From NCBI GenBank assembly GCA_016710275.1, contig JADJXS010000001.1, forward strand, positions 3,348,001-3,412,000: a stretch of 64,000 bases of DNA, given 5' to 3'. Made by a program: the position numbers and the translations under genes. Below, piece after piece: positions 30,801-35,405 of the stretch; within the stretch, counting starts at the first letter, position 1, and the number at the start of each line of letters is the position of its first letter. The notes beneath the pieces were generated by a model. The model was not told where the DNA came from. It searched no databases and saw only the letters and a program-made list of their open reading frames with translations. The DNA is from Phycisphaerales bacterium. Lineage in GTDB: Bacteria; Planctomycetota; Phycisphaerae; UBA1845; Fen-1342.

Positions 30801-31166
30801 CTCGATTCGACGCCGCAGGTTGTTTATAATCTTACTGTTGACGGCCCGCCCACCTACCTCGCCGACGGGGTGTGGGTGCATAACTGCGCGCGCTCTGGTC
30901 GCGGGCTTTGGTCGCTCACGGAGAAAGGGGCGTCACGAATTGCAAATGGTCCGTGGGGAAAGCTTTACAAGAGCAAGACTGATGAAGAGCTATGGTGGGC
31001 GGTTGATCGCGCTGGACACGGTGGATCCAAGTTCAAGGTGTTCAAAGAGGAGGCAGGTGGCTTGAGATGGCACGCAGACGCCGATGAGTTCGGTGATTTT
31101 ATTAAGGGCAAGCACAAATCAGATGTAGGCAGTTTTATTCCATGGAGCCAAATCCATGGTGGATGA
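21831..31166 (+). CDS. Giant RHS-repeat polymorphic toxin with dockerin-like modules, Hint domain and C-terminal toxin
   Basis: The ATG at 21831 follows GGGAGG and gives 3,111 residues. A signal peptide spans about 1-52. A first dockerin-like pair lies at 59-120 (GDLNCDDVVDAHDV, GDFTGDGLVNALDV). An acidic calcium-type stretch follows (DDDEPDGIPDRINS), then a second pair at 293-354 (GDMNGDGHFNNFDIDA, GDWLLTNFDIDPFV). YD/RHS repeats fill about 1080-2590 (YDSLGR, YDAVGNQ, YDEHGRR). The RHS core ends with YYNRNRWYSPTLGRFTGRDP near 2600 and DAMG near 2660. A Hint domain runs from C2783 (CLVAGTLV) through TPDHELL to VHNC at 3017-3019. The last 93 residues are a toxin tip with WWAVDRAGHGGSKFKVF and KHKS. 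By analogy with RHS proteins, the shell encapsulates the tip and Hint cleavage frees it. The tip is AT-richer than the rest, a sign of transfer. Confidence 0.92.
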   Translation: MTTTDFRPAQISACGGFITRGHILPTRLAGRCAALFLLTVPLSPFPAPALASSADPIPGDLNCDDVVDAHDVQAFVLASTDAQAWSAAHSRPATDRIARGDFTGDGLVNALDVPGFALTLRTALAERSSATSTEAAPGGAHGSASSTESGTEFSTSSSGPTGAGMMSSGPLLDLDIDSDNNNGDNPPDRSAAEDAAEDSGTGKYTPVNFDDDEPDGIPDRINSKPAGCDETTADDDLIPAVLEFDLAYLGADVDYRLDYDGSSLRVWHVPSTCTAWTLVEPGQPRTEWIRPLGDMNGDGHFNNFDIDALVLALVDRPAFRLAFPTVDPDHLGDFDGDWLLTNFDIDPFVDALTGTPQSLPLRFRVEAAFAAAGGQSLRAVQLDEESEELATDEVRVTLTGGHCVNWDGWQIAPDLLAIPPSLPPLSTDWATGSSPLVPAGNAAAKARTGLPQRALVAEIVDPVTGQALIQDIDLALPFGGAVFRHVRTYAHPTYVEHLIDCPLSSPAAHESSAWAAWDWNGLGWMMGEAPLLVVDYSHPEILGEAHGVWTYFAPDAHHAIPFKRHADGSYTAPAHFGALLTHNGASGVTPTQVQIELRKDVRYTFEVLPQRPVTQGSMGAAQASVGRVLQIDDRNGNRVEYQYFTPGGALNCSEVGQIDRVRLWPAGAEEPAYTLLYTYREFRQHPSAYANGEPPEGVDPVLEFDPDENQRCLFAIHVYEGDEVGGAAEDRCVPASLFCPLPDEEGHGHLDYVYLDLENIAEWLESSDAVPSGWTQRVKYHYSESSACGAGYNVGANGRMHDPAFGDSTYGAINSDSAMDLRKCTVTTRLETGPPASLDHRFTVYDYHKSASSRSAVAMAPLKAIRRHEELVNAIRWSNPGEGEDQRRLLDTADVAGSLEAATTHLTRPDFDGSNAALTIDFRAAGVPTPPIDACFATCFGRTLTSEHEYGDAIWRDGVVSDIRIRDARTGRERTYQLTHLGFGEPGWIANGTRASCERGNPEPIWSLNPMSTFLAPFRRTTGGENPTFVDLLATVGDPPVRQEIYGIVIDSYSSADGNSPVTRTFASFDAAGREVSVATQPLAPRSDPQCQGCPPGRERNAYDSLGRVIARYSPSWDSSAHSASDGLITRFEYATSDTPSPLSRLSVHRGDETGPSLTVREFSTTAPNDPFGTWLVTEMKEWPDGATGAPVITTYDYTLTQGSWGQDVISTRTARTAPVTACSGASYQHVQRDTYDAAGQVASTTVWTETTHQGNTFSSTPQTTSFFRSPTPPYNTTRIEFREGTDLAATTTFDYAGNQLVRTNLPNGRAHVVVSRVTTVPGLFGPERVREEWTYSDVLQTEIPEEPPQTVYDIPTPVTIRWYAGKQLLGERVGSVPAGSAPDGNPASLTTHMTTLYRFDELNQPLDAQVLDHTGTPTLDSGTITYDFAGMPVRSVEPDGTITRQLFDSRGRLTHTFRGTVDEAWEEGLGGDDMLLVESRVYRTAPPALYRLQEVHTYQDVWRFDDIANAIPSTTTEYVYDWREREVMQATRGAAGAPLSTHLTWFDNLDRPVLTATFDGGPPADVTLPQDLPGMDLPDVDAIIEEVYGSDSPAVSLTHTEYDERGLPHRVTDYDLTAQQPTGTVRTTLYDAARRPILEHDSAGRATTRRFNVLGHEVETRELVFSANGPCGGSFELERTHTTFDIMGNVTAVERFEAIGTPPLNTPLTAATAVRTFAHNWYDGANRLVATLDYGTSTTGGYIATTGDGPARSDESPSSAPTGARLTRYAYDAVGNQSDITHPDGSLTRHRYDSLGRLRLTIEDAALRDSSDPTPPIARRTAYRYDDASRSGLLLAMAAVLQTGVEDWTQVDWSPGPTAVNQVTSFEYHPTVWPRNQHFGQMTYSGGWNPYGDPQSPHWSSASSHKSWISRVIYPDGHTLDFTYYSDGSVASRADSRGVAMYHHYDEHGRRTDTWIDDTAYFGGLPADYNPANRVHHVRMTYLPDGRIGSVKADSYAGGSATPVATSDFGYDLRRRLATETQELHASPLGPRTIGYEWQSATSFGVIPARLAAITYPQPVVGETPATILALDYGPPGGLDDRLGRVAALTLDTGEGPRLLAAYDYAGAGRRVGTTLGNGVSQHFTLSSESGYAGLDRFGRVADLRFLTAQSTPAVIHRYSHGYDAVGNRLFSRVVHAPTPDPADPGNWIPHDNDRSQLHRYDDVARLAASHLGALSTDNQQLTNDPSVALQRSIEWRLDALGNWSADADVHGSGQPTAEGVLRADSNFGGTPTLESLTHQVDAANKLIEVRAAADGGPPLVLSLVHDRAGNLVFDGRFLYLYDGFNRLVAVHEACETGGGCLTSAHFDADGRPQEAGSPASLPIGDLVARYAYDGVGRLISREGPVAAGLGLLTSPTTPPTLAREEYYYNGVRRISTVRMLGATAAVFLAAADPVGFEGGFGDNNPADGATAERQYAWGTDYVDELVATVEHVDKPGLLVSSSLVFYLVDANYNVVASLADDPGWSSSPASATDLMLTQTAYEPYGAPAIHDDFLRLADESNEVPAGERRRAPLVDVGHQGLFFDRFVVAPGATILDPLLSPTSGSSAPERTVGLYYNRNRWYSPTLGRFTGRDPSDTALPIAIAAEYNGTALRALARRPMAAYADGPNAFLAYDSSPIQRRDAMGLSWGMEDDLDDYLADYTGGVLYTIGTLNESAKWASLGLETALGIASGLLPGSGLYDAFAAVQVLASGRGGFWDALTIAMVAFPAVKAVGNAVESLAAFRSLGRARQIASGSCRVLCLVAGTLVNTPDGEVPIEELVTGQQVMSLATAEGAIAADAAAAADSAGADDGAGTVVGADAVEGAGASAHFSRSALEAAFGPDAAIAALGLDGRADPSCDTPGRFAAPARVAALHRRLAPAVLWITIEESGPAKGDEEAGAAGPSGQNDRDGSDNRGSTPLGESVVLGVTPDHELLTADGRWQPAGLSKPGDGLTGRAGRPVFIRDIQLDSTPQVVYNLTVDGPPTYLADGVWVHNCARSGRGLWSLTEKGASRIANGPWGKLYKSKTDEELWWAVDRAGHGGSKFKVFKEEAGGLRWHADADEFGDFIKGKHKSDVGSFIPWSQIHGG
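30465..30885 (+). repeat. Duplicated Hint C-terminal block, copy 1 (within RHS gene)
   Basis: These 421 bp, coding for the second half of the Hint domain up to the terminal HN, recur at 31740-32160. I count about 27 mismatches and no insertion or deletion, so identity is near 94%. The two copies are offset by exactly 1,275 bp. Confidence 0.93.
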
Positions 31167-31593
31167 TCGCAGTCCAATAACGACCTGGTCGGAACTGCTC
31201 GATCTCCTTCAGGCTGAGAGTCCCCGCAACAAGCGCATTCGGCTTGCCAAGATCGATGACGACGTGTGGAGGCGGATCCTGCTTGAGTGTGATGACCAAC
31301 TGGATTGGCTTGTGCTGAACAAGCAGATGCCCGATTGGGTGATTCGTGAATGCGCCCGGCATCGCTCGTCCACAATCAGATTCTCGATCGCGCTGAAGCG
31401 TGCACTTCGCAGGACGCCGGACGTTATTCGTGCGCTCGCCGCGGACTTGGATTCTTCCATTCGCAGACAGATTGCGTGCAATCCCGTCACCCCGAGTTCC
31501 GTCGTAGAGCAGCTGGCATTGGATCAAGAGGCGTTCGTGGCGGAGGCTGCTCGCAAACGCCTTCGGTCCCTGCGCGGCGAGGCGGTGGAGTAG
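31156..31593 (+). CDS. Predicted immunity protein with HEAT/LRV-like helical repeats
   Basis: This 145-residue protein overlaps the end of the RHS toxin by 11 bp. Its ATG follows GGAG (31144-31147) inside the toxin's last codons, so translation is coupled. The second half shows short helical units of about 24 residues with the pattern SSIRRQIACNPVTPSSVVEQLA, as in leucine-rich-repeat-variant or HEAT-type proteins. Position directly after a toxin tip is the standard place for a cognate immunity protein. It should bind and block the toxin in the cytoplasm of producer and sister cells. The pairing is inferred from position. Confidence 0.8.
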   Translation: MVDDRSPITTWSELLDLLQAESPRNKRIRLAKIDDDVWRRILLECDDQLDWLVLNKQMPDWVIRECARHRSSTIRFSIALKRALRRTPDVIRALAADLDSSIRRQIACNPVTPSSVVEQLALDQEAFVAEAARKRLRSLRGEAVE

Positions 31594-31739
31594 CTTTGCA
31601 CGACACACGCATCGCGCCAATACCCGATCCCGCTTCTGACGGCACGCCAGGTGAGACGTGACTGACCGGACTGACGGTAGTGCGTTGTTTTGTCACGCCT
31701 CGACAATGATCAAGGGAAGACATCGCAACTCGCTGATAT
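31594..31739. other. Spacer between first immunity gene and orphan tip
   Basis: No gene is visible. It contains an 18-bp sequence at 31628-31645 (TCCCGCTTCTGACGGCAC) that recurs at 33310-33327, after the second immunity cluster, with weaker similarity continuing for about 40 bp. It looks like a module-boundary remnant. Confidence 0.55.
31628..31645 (+). repeat. 18-bp module-boundary repeat, copy 1
   Basis: It is identical to 33310-33327. Both copies lie shortly after the last immunity gene of a toxin module, and both are followed by a similar CCGGACTG-containing stretch. Confidence 0.75.
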
Positions 31740-32160
31740 CCGTCTTGCGACACTCCCGGCCGCTTCGCCGCACCGGCGCGGGTGGCGGCGCTGCACCGGC
31801 GGCTGGCACCGGCGGTTCTGTGGATCACGATTGAGGAGAGCGGCCCCGCGAAGGGTGATGAGGCGGCCGGCGCTGCAGGCCCCAGCGGCCAAAACGACCG
31901 TGACGGCAGCGGTAATCGTGGCAGCACTCCCCTCGGCCGCAGCGTTGTCCTCGGCGTTACGCCCGACCATGAACTGCTGACTGCCGACGGCCGGTGGCAG
32001 CCGGCGGGGTTGTTCAAGCCGGGAGACGCCCTGACCGGCCGGGCCGGCTGGCCGGTGGACATCCGCGACATCCAGCTCGATTCGACGCCGCAGGTCGTCT
32101 ACAATCTCACCGTTGACGGCCCGCCCACCTACCTCGCCGACGGGGTGTGGGTGCATAACT
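31740..32160 (+). repeat. Duplicated Hint C-terminal block, copy 2 (orphan tip)
   Basis: This is collinear with 30465-30885 and lacks the N-terminal half of the Hint domain with its nucleophilic cysteine. It ends at the codons for HN and joins a different toxin sequence from 32161 on. Confidence 0.93.
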
Positions 32161-32450
32161 CAAGTTGTTATCGAGGGTCGTTTCAAGACGTATTGAGGCA
32201 GCAGGGCCGTGAACTTCCAAGGGGATGGCAGGTTCACCATCGAATCCCGCAGCGCTTTCGGGGCCTGTTTTCGGACGCCGAACTCCATGATGTATCCAAT
32301 CTCGCAGGCGTAGAACCTCGAATGCACGCACAGATTACGGCCATGTGGGAGGACTTTGCACAGAAGAACTGGAACCCATCACGTACAGATGTGACTCGGT
32401 TTCAACTGACGATCGATCGGCTCTTCGGGAATCACTACATATTGCCGTGA
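31782..32450 (+). CDS. Orphan RHS tip: partial Hint domain fused to an HHxIP nuclease-like toxin
   Basis: The longest frame opens at a GTG at 31782 and codes for 222 residues; no ribosome site is evident, so it may be silent until recombined. Residues 1-125 repeat the C-terminal half of the main gene's Hint domain, including TPDHELL and the final VHN. The nucleophilic cysteine half is absent. Residues 126-222 are a different toxin. It has WQVHHRIPQRF, then SNLAGV and a later MHAQI, the spacing of His-Me finger (HNH-type) nuclease toxins. Base composition is AT-richer than the shared part. It is in the same frame as the RHS gene, so recombination would install this tip in frame. Confidence 0.8.
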   Translation: MAALHRRLAPAVLWITIEESGPAKGDEAAGAAGPSGQNDRDGSGNRGSTPLGRSVVLGVTPDHELLTADGRWQPAGLFKPGDALTGRAGWPVDIRDIQLDSTPQVVYNLTVDGPPTYLADGVWVHNSSCYRGSFQDVLRQQGRELPRGWQVHHRIPQRFRGLFSDAELHDVSNLAGVEPRMHAQITAMWEDFAQKNWNPSRTDVTRFQLTIDRLFGNHYILP

Positions 32451-32462
32451 TTGGAGCTACTG

Positions 32463-32783
32463 ATGCGCCACGACGCTGAATCGCTCACCTTCGAGTTGGC
32501 GGACTTCCTGGTGGGGCTTGTAGACCTCGGTATCGCGGACGTCTCGGTGCGGGACGTGGCCAGGATCGGCGGGTCGCCCGACTCACTGCAGGAATTGAGG
32601 AAGCTCGTTCGGGAGACAGCCACTGTGGTGCTATTTCACTTGTGCGTCGCCATCGACGAAGGGCGCGACATCAGAGGTGAAGGAACAGCCCTGAGTCTGA
32701 GCATCGGACAGCAACGCTTCCCCACACCGCACCGGCTTCTGCATGAAGCTCTCGCCGAGGTTGCCATGAACCCGGGCAAGTAG
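32463..32783 (+). CDS. Small protein, candidate immunity for the orphan toxin
   Basis: The ATG at 32463 follows GGAG at 32453-32456 and starts 12 bp after the orphan toxin's stop, giving 106 residues. It is acidic to neutral and mostly helical, with LTFELADFLVGLVDLGIADV near the start and PHRLLHEALAEVA near the end. I do not recognise a family. Position immediately after the toxin tip is the main reason to call it immunity. A frame from a TTG at 32451 would add four residues. Confidence 0.65.
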   Translation: MRHDAESLTFELADFLVGLVDLGIADVSVRDVARIGGSPDSLQELRKLVRETATVVLFHLCVAIDEGRDIRGEGTALSLSIGQQRFPTPHRLLHEALAEVAMNPGK

Positions 32784-32834
32784 CGCCTTCTTGCGGCGCG
32801 GGCACTTTCAAGAGGAACCACCCGGGGATATTCA

Positions 32835-33296
32835 GTGACCGACTTTCGAGAGCTGCTCTTGTCCTGCACCGACGAGATGACTCTGGGCACGGGGGCGAGC
32901 GAATCGGCCATTCAGGCGGTCGAGCGGTCGCTCGGCGTTCGCTTCCCCGATGAGCTTCGCCAGTTCTATCGCGAAGTGGGCTGGGCCCATGGTCCGCGAA
33001 TTGTGATCGACGGACTCGGCGACGACGTTCCGTCCGAGCATGTGCTGGAGAGGCACGCCAGACACTGTTGGTGTGACTATCGTCCTTTCATGCCCCGGAC
33101 ACTGCTACCAGTGATGGATGACGGCATGGGGAACAACTACTGCGTCGATGTCGCGGAGGGCCCTTCGTTCGGTTCCGTTGTGTTCTGGGACCACGAGCAT
33201 CCGGATCTGGAACAGCAACAGCCGACGTATGAGGCTCCGGACTTCGCCGTCTGGCTGCGCGAACGAGTCGAGCAGATCAACGAGTGGAATCGCTGA
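32835..33296 (+). CDS. SMI1/KNR4 (SUKH)-family immunity-type protein
   Basis: This 153-residue protein begins at a GTG at 32835. It shows the SMI1/KNR4 layout: SESAIQAVERSLGVRFPDEL near residue 21, FYREVGW following, then GSVVFWDHEHPDL and DFAVWLRERVEQI at the end. SUKH proteins are the most common immunity proteins of RHS and contact-dependent toxins, often against nucleases. It is the third immunity-type gene here and the second after the orphan tip. Either it or the 106-residue protein could neutralise the orphan nuclease, while the other protects against an outside toxin. Confidence 0.85.
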   Translation: MTDFRELLLSCTDEMTLGTGASESAIQAVERSLGVRFPDELRQFYREVGWAHGPRIVIDGLGDDVPSEHVLERHARHCWCDYRPFMPRTLLPVMDDGMGNNYCVDVAEGPSFGSVVFWDHEHPDLEQQQPTYEAPDFAVWLRERVEQINEWNR

Positions 33297-33309
33297 GCGC
33301 GCGGCACGG

Positions 33310-33327
33310 TCCCGCTTCTGACGGCAC
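33310..33327 (+). repeat. 18-bp module-boundary repeat, copy 2
   Basis: It is identical to 31628-31645 and lies 14 bp after the SMI1/KNR4 gene. Weaker similarity continues to about 33370. Confidence 0.75.
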
Positions 33328-33539
33328 TCCGAACGAGGGTCAACGGGCCGGACTGCGGGTTGTGTGCTGAGTCGCTCAGCGCGAGCGAGCGAGCGGGCGC
33401 GCCGGGCGAGTGCACCGCCCGAGGTTGTACTTCAGCGCCAATGCAGGACCACTGACAGACCGCGTGATCGGCCGCCGCAGCCCCTCACGAGACCGCGACC
33501 GCATTCTCGAATGCCGCGCCCGCCGAGAACGGCGAGCCG

Positions 33540-35003
33540 CTATGCCCCACCGCCCCACCAGCGGGACTTCTTCTTCGCCGCGGCCGGCGCAGCGGACGCA
33601 TGTTCGCCGCCGCGCTCACTGCGGATTCGCTCCAGCAACTCGGCGTCCGTCTTACGCCCGCCGGTCAGCCGCCGCAGCACGCGCAGCTTCTCCAGCACTT
33701 CCGGGCTGACGCGCGACTCATCGACCATGCCGTCGGCCTTCAGGCTCGCGGCCGCCAGATCGGCCGAGTCACCGACCGGCATGCGGCCCGCGGCAGCGGC
33801 GGCGGCCAGGTCGGCGGAGTCGCCGACCGACGGGCGCGACGCCGAATCGCCCTTCTTTGACGCGGACGGCGCGGTTTTGTCGCCGGCTGCTCCATTCTGC
33901 TTTTCCGCCGCGCCGGCTCCGTGGCGATCCGCGGCCGATGATGCGCCGTTCTTGTCGACGGGTGACTTACCCTGAGCGCCGCTTCCTCGATCCGCGGCGT
34001 GCCGGTCGGGCGATTCGGCAGGCTTGTCCCCCTTGGCGCCACGGGCCGCAGCTCCACTCGCGGGCGGCAGCGAACTCGCGGCGGCAGCGCCGGAAGAAGC
34101 ATCCGCCGCGCCGTTTGCAGCCGCGCCGTTTGCGACGGCGGCGTGCCCAGCCTGGGCCTGGGCGGCTGACATGGCGGCGGCGTGTTCGTTGAGCAGCGCC
34201 GAAAGCGGGTTGGCGGGCGCTCCGCCCGAGGCGCCCGAGGCATTGAACATCGCGGTGATGCCGCTGAAGGCGTCCTGGAACTTCGCAAGCGCCTGCTCGC
34301 GAGCCGCCGCCGCCTGCTCACGGGCGACGACGGCTTCATCGCGCTGCGCGAGCTGCTGTGCCTGTTCGTTGAGCTGCGACTCGCGCGTCTGCAATTCCTC
34401 CTGCAGTGCGGCGAGCTGCTCCTCGCGCTGGGCCACAGCGTGCTCGCGACCGGCAAGTTCGTCGAATTGCTGCTGAAACGCGGCGCGATCCTGGGCGAGC
34501 TGGCGGGCGTCCTCGTCCACCTGCGCTCGGCGCTTGTCGATCTCCGACTCGCGCTCGGCCACTTCGCGGCGAAGCGCCTCCGCGGCCTGTTCGGCTTCGG
34601 TCGCCTTGTGGCGGGCGTCGGCGGCGGCCTGGGCGATTCCGTCCAACTCGGCGCTGCGGGTCTCAATCTGTGCCTGCTGCTCGCGCAGCGCCTTCTCGGC
34701 GATTTCCAGTTCGGCGCGTCGGGTGGTGAGTTCGGATTCGAGGCGGGTGAGCTGATCAACCTGTTGCTCAAGCGCCTGCTCACGGATGGAGAGCTTCGCG
34801 TTACTCTCATTGAGACCGGCGTGCTGCTCGGCGAGCGAGGTCATCTGCTCGCGCAACAGCCCCTCGATCTCGTCGAGCTGCTGATACGCGGTCGCAAACT
34901 GGACGGACAGCCCGGAGATTTTTTCCCCGAGCGCGCCCAATGGCGTCGCTGCGCCGTCCGCGGCCGACGGTGCGTCCGCGCGGATTTCGGGCTTGCTGCC
35001 CAT
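33540..35003 (-). CDS. Coiled-coil protein with low-complexity Ala/Gly region
   Basis: The start at 35003 gives 487 residues; the frame's longer version to 35102 has no support. Residues 15-260 are a continuous heptad-rich coiled coil dense in Gln, Glu and Arg (LEQQVDQLTRLESELTTRR). Residues 270-430 are Ala/Gly/Ser-rich and probably disordered. A near repeat VGDSADLAAAA / VGDSADLAAAS follows. The last 70 residues form a small ordered patch (SPEVLEKLRVLRRLTGG, KTDAELLERI) and a basic tail ending KKKSRWWGGGA. No enzyme motif is seen. A scaffold or cell-architecture role is possible but unproven. Confidence 0.8.
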   Translation of the reverse strand: MGSKPEIRADAPSAADGAATPLGALGEKISGLSVQFATAYQQLDEIEGLLREQMTSLAEQHAGLNESNAKLSIREQALEQQVDQLTRLESELTTRRAELEIAEKALREQQAQIETRSAELDGIAQAAADARHKATEAEQAAEALRREVAERESEIDKRRAQVDEDARQLAQDRAAFQQQFDELAGREHAVAQREEQLAALQEELQTRESQLNEQAQQLAQRDEAVVAREQAAAAREQALAKFQDAFSGITAMFNASGASGGAPANPLSALLNEHAAAMSAAQAQAGHAAVANGAAANGAADASSGAAAASSLPPASGAAARGAKGDKPAESPDRHAADRGSGAQGKSPVDKNGASSAADRHGAGAAEKQNGAAGDKTAPSASKKGDSASRPSVGDSADLAAAAAAGRMPVGDSADLAAASLKADGMVDESRVSPEVLEKLRVLRRLTGGRKTDAELLERIRSERGGEHASAAPAAAKKKSRWWGGGA

Positions 35004-35405
35004 GGGATTCCTCGCAATACCGGTCCTCGCCGGCCCGATCCGACGGTGGAAGCTGCCGCATCGTGCCGATCCCGGACCCCCGGAAGCCTCGCTCCATGAC
35101 ACACCGCCTGGCTGCGACGGGCCGCAGCCGGGCGAAGGAAACGCCGACGCGCTTCCCGCGCGGCGCTCCTGACCCCCGGAGTATGGGATACGTTTCGTGC
35201 GCGGTTTGAGAGCAACCGCAGAACGCCTTCAATCCGCCATCGTCGCAACCCGACCGACCGATAGCTCACGCACTTGCAGCCGCGTCGGACCGTGTTTTTC
35301 GCTCCGCTTTGTCACGCGCGACGGCTTGCCCTATCTTGAGTCGCGCGGCGTCGCGTCGGACGTCGATCACCTGTCCCTTCTCCCGTAACCGTGGCGGAAG
35401 CGTTC
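35004..35405. other. Divergent intergenic region upstream of the glycan operon
   Basis: This 402-bp spacer lies between the coiled-coil gene and the flippase. It carries the TTGTCA/TATCTT promoter and otherwise no gene I can support. Confidence 0.5.
35309..35337 (+). promoter_or_regulatory. Sigma-70-like promoter of the glycan operon
   Basis: TTGTCA at 35309-35314 and TATCTT at 35332-35337 are separated by 17 bp, the ideal spacing. Transcription would start near 35344, about 60 bp before the flippase ATG. Confidence 0.65.

Noticed and set aside
21817..31166. Type VI or Tc-toxin delivery for the RHS protein
   Set aside because: No PAAR, VgrG, TcA or TcB sequence was seen; a Sec-type signal peptide is present instead.
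31782..32450. Frameshifted continuation of the main RHS gene
   Set aside because: The main gene ends with its own toxin and stop, and an immunity gene lies between; the block is a true second copy.
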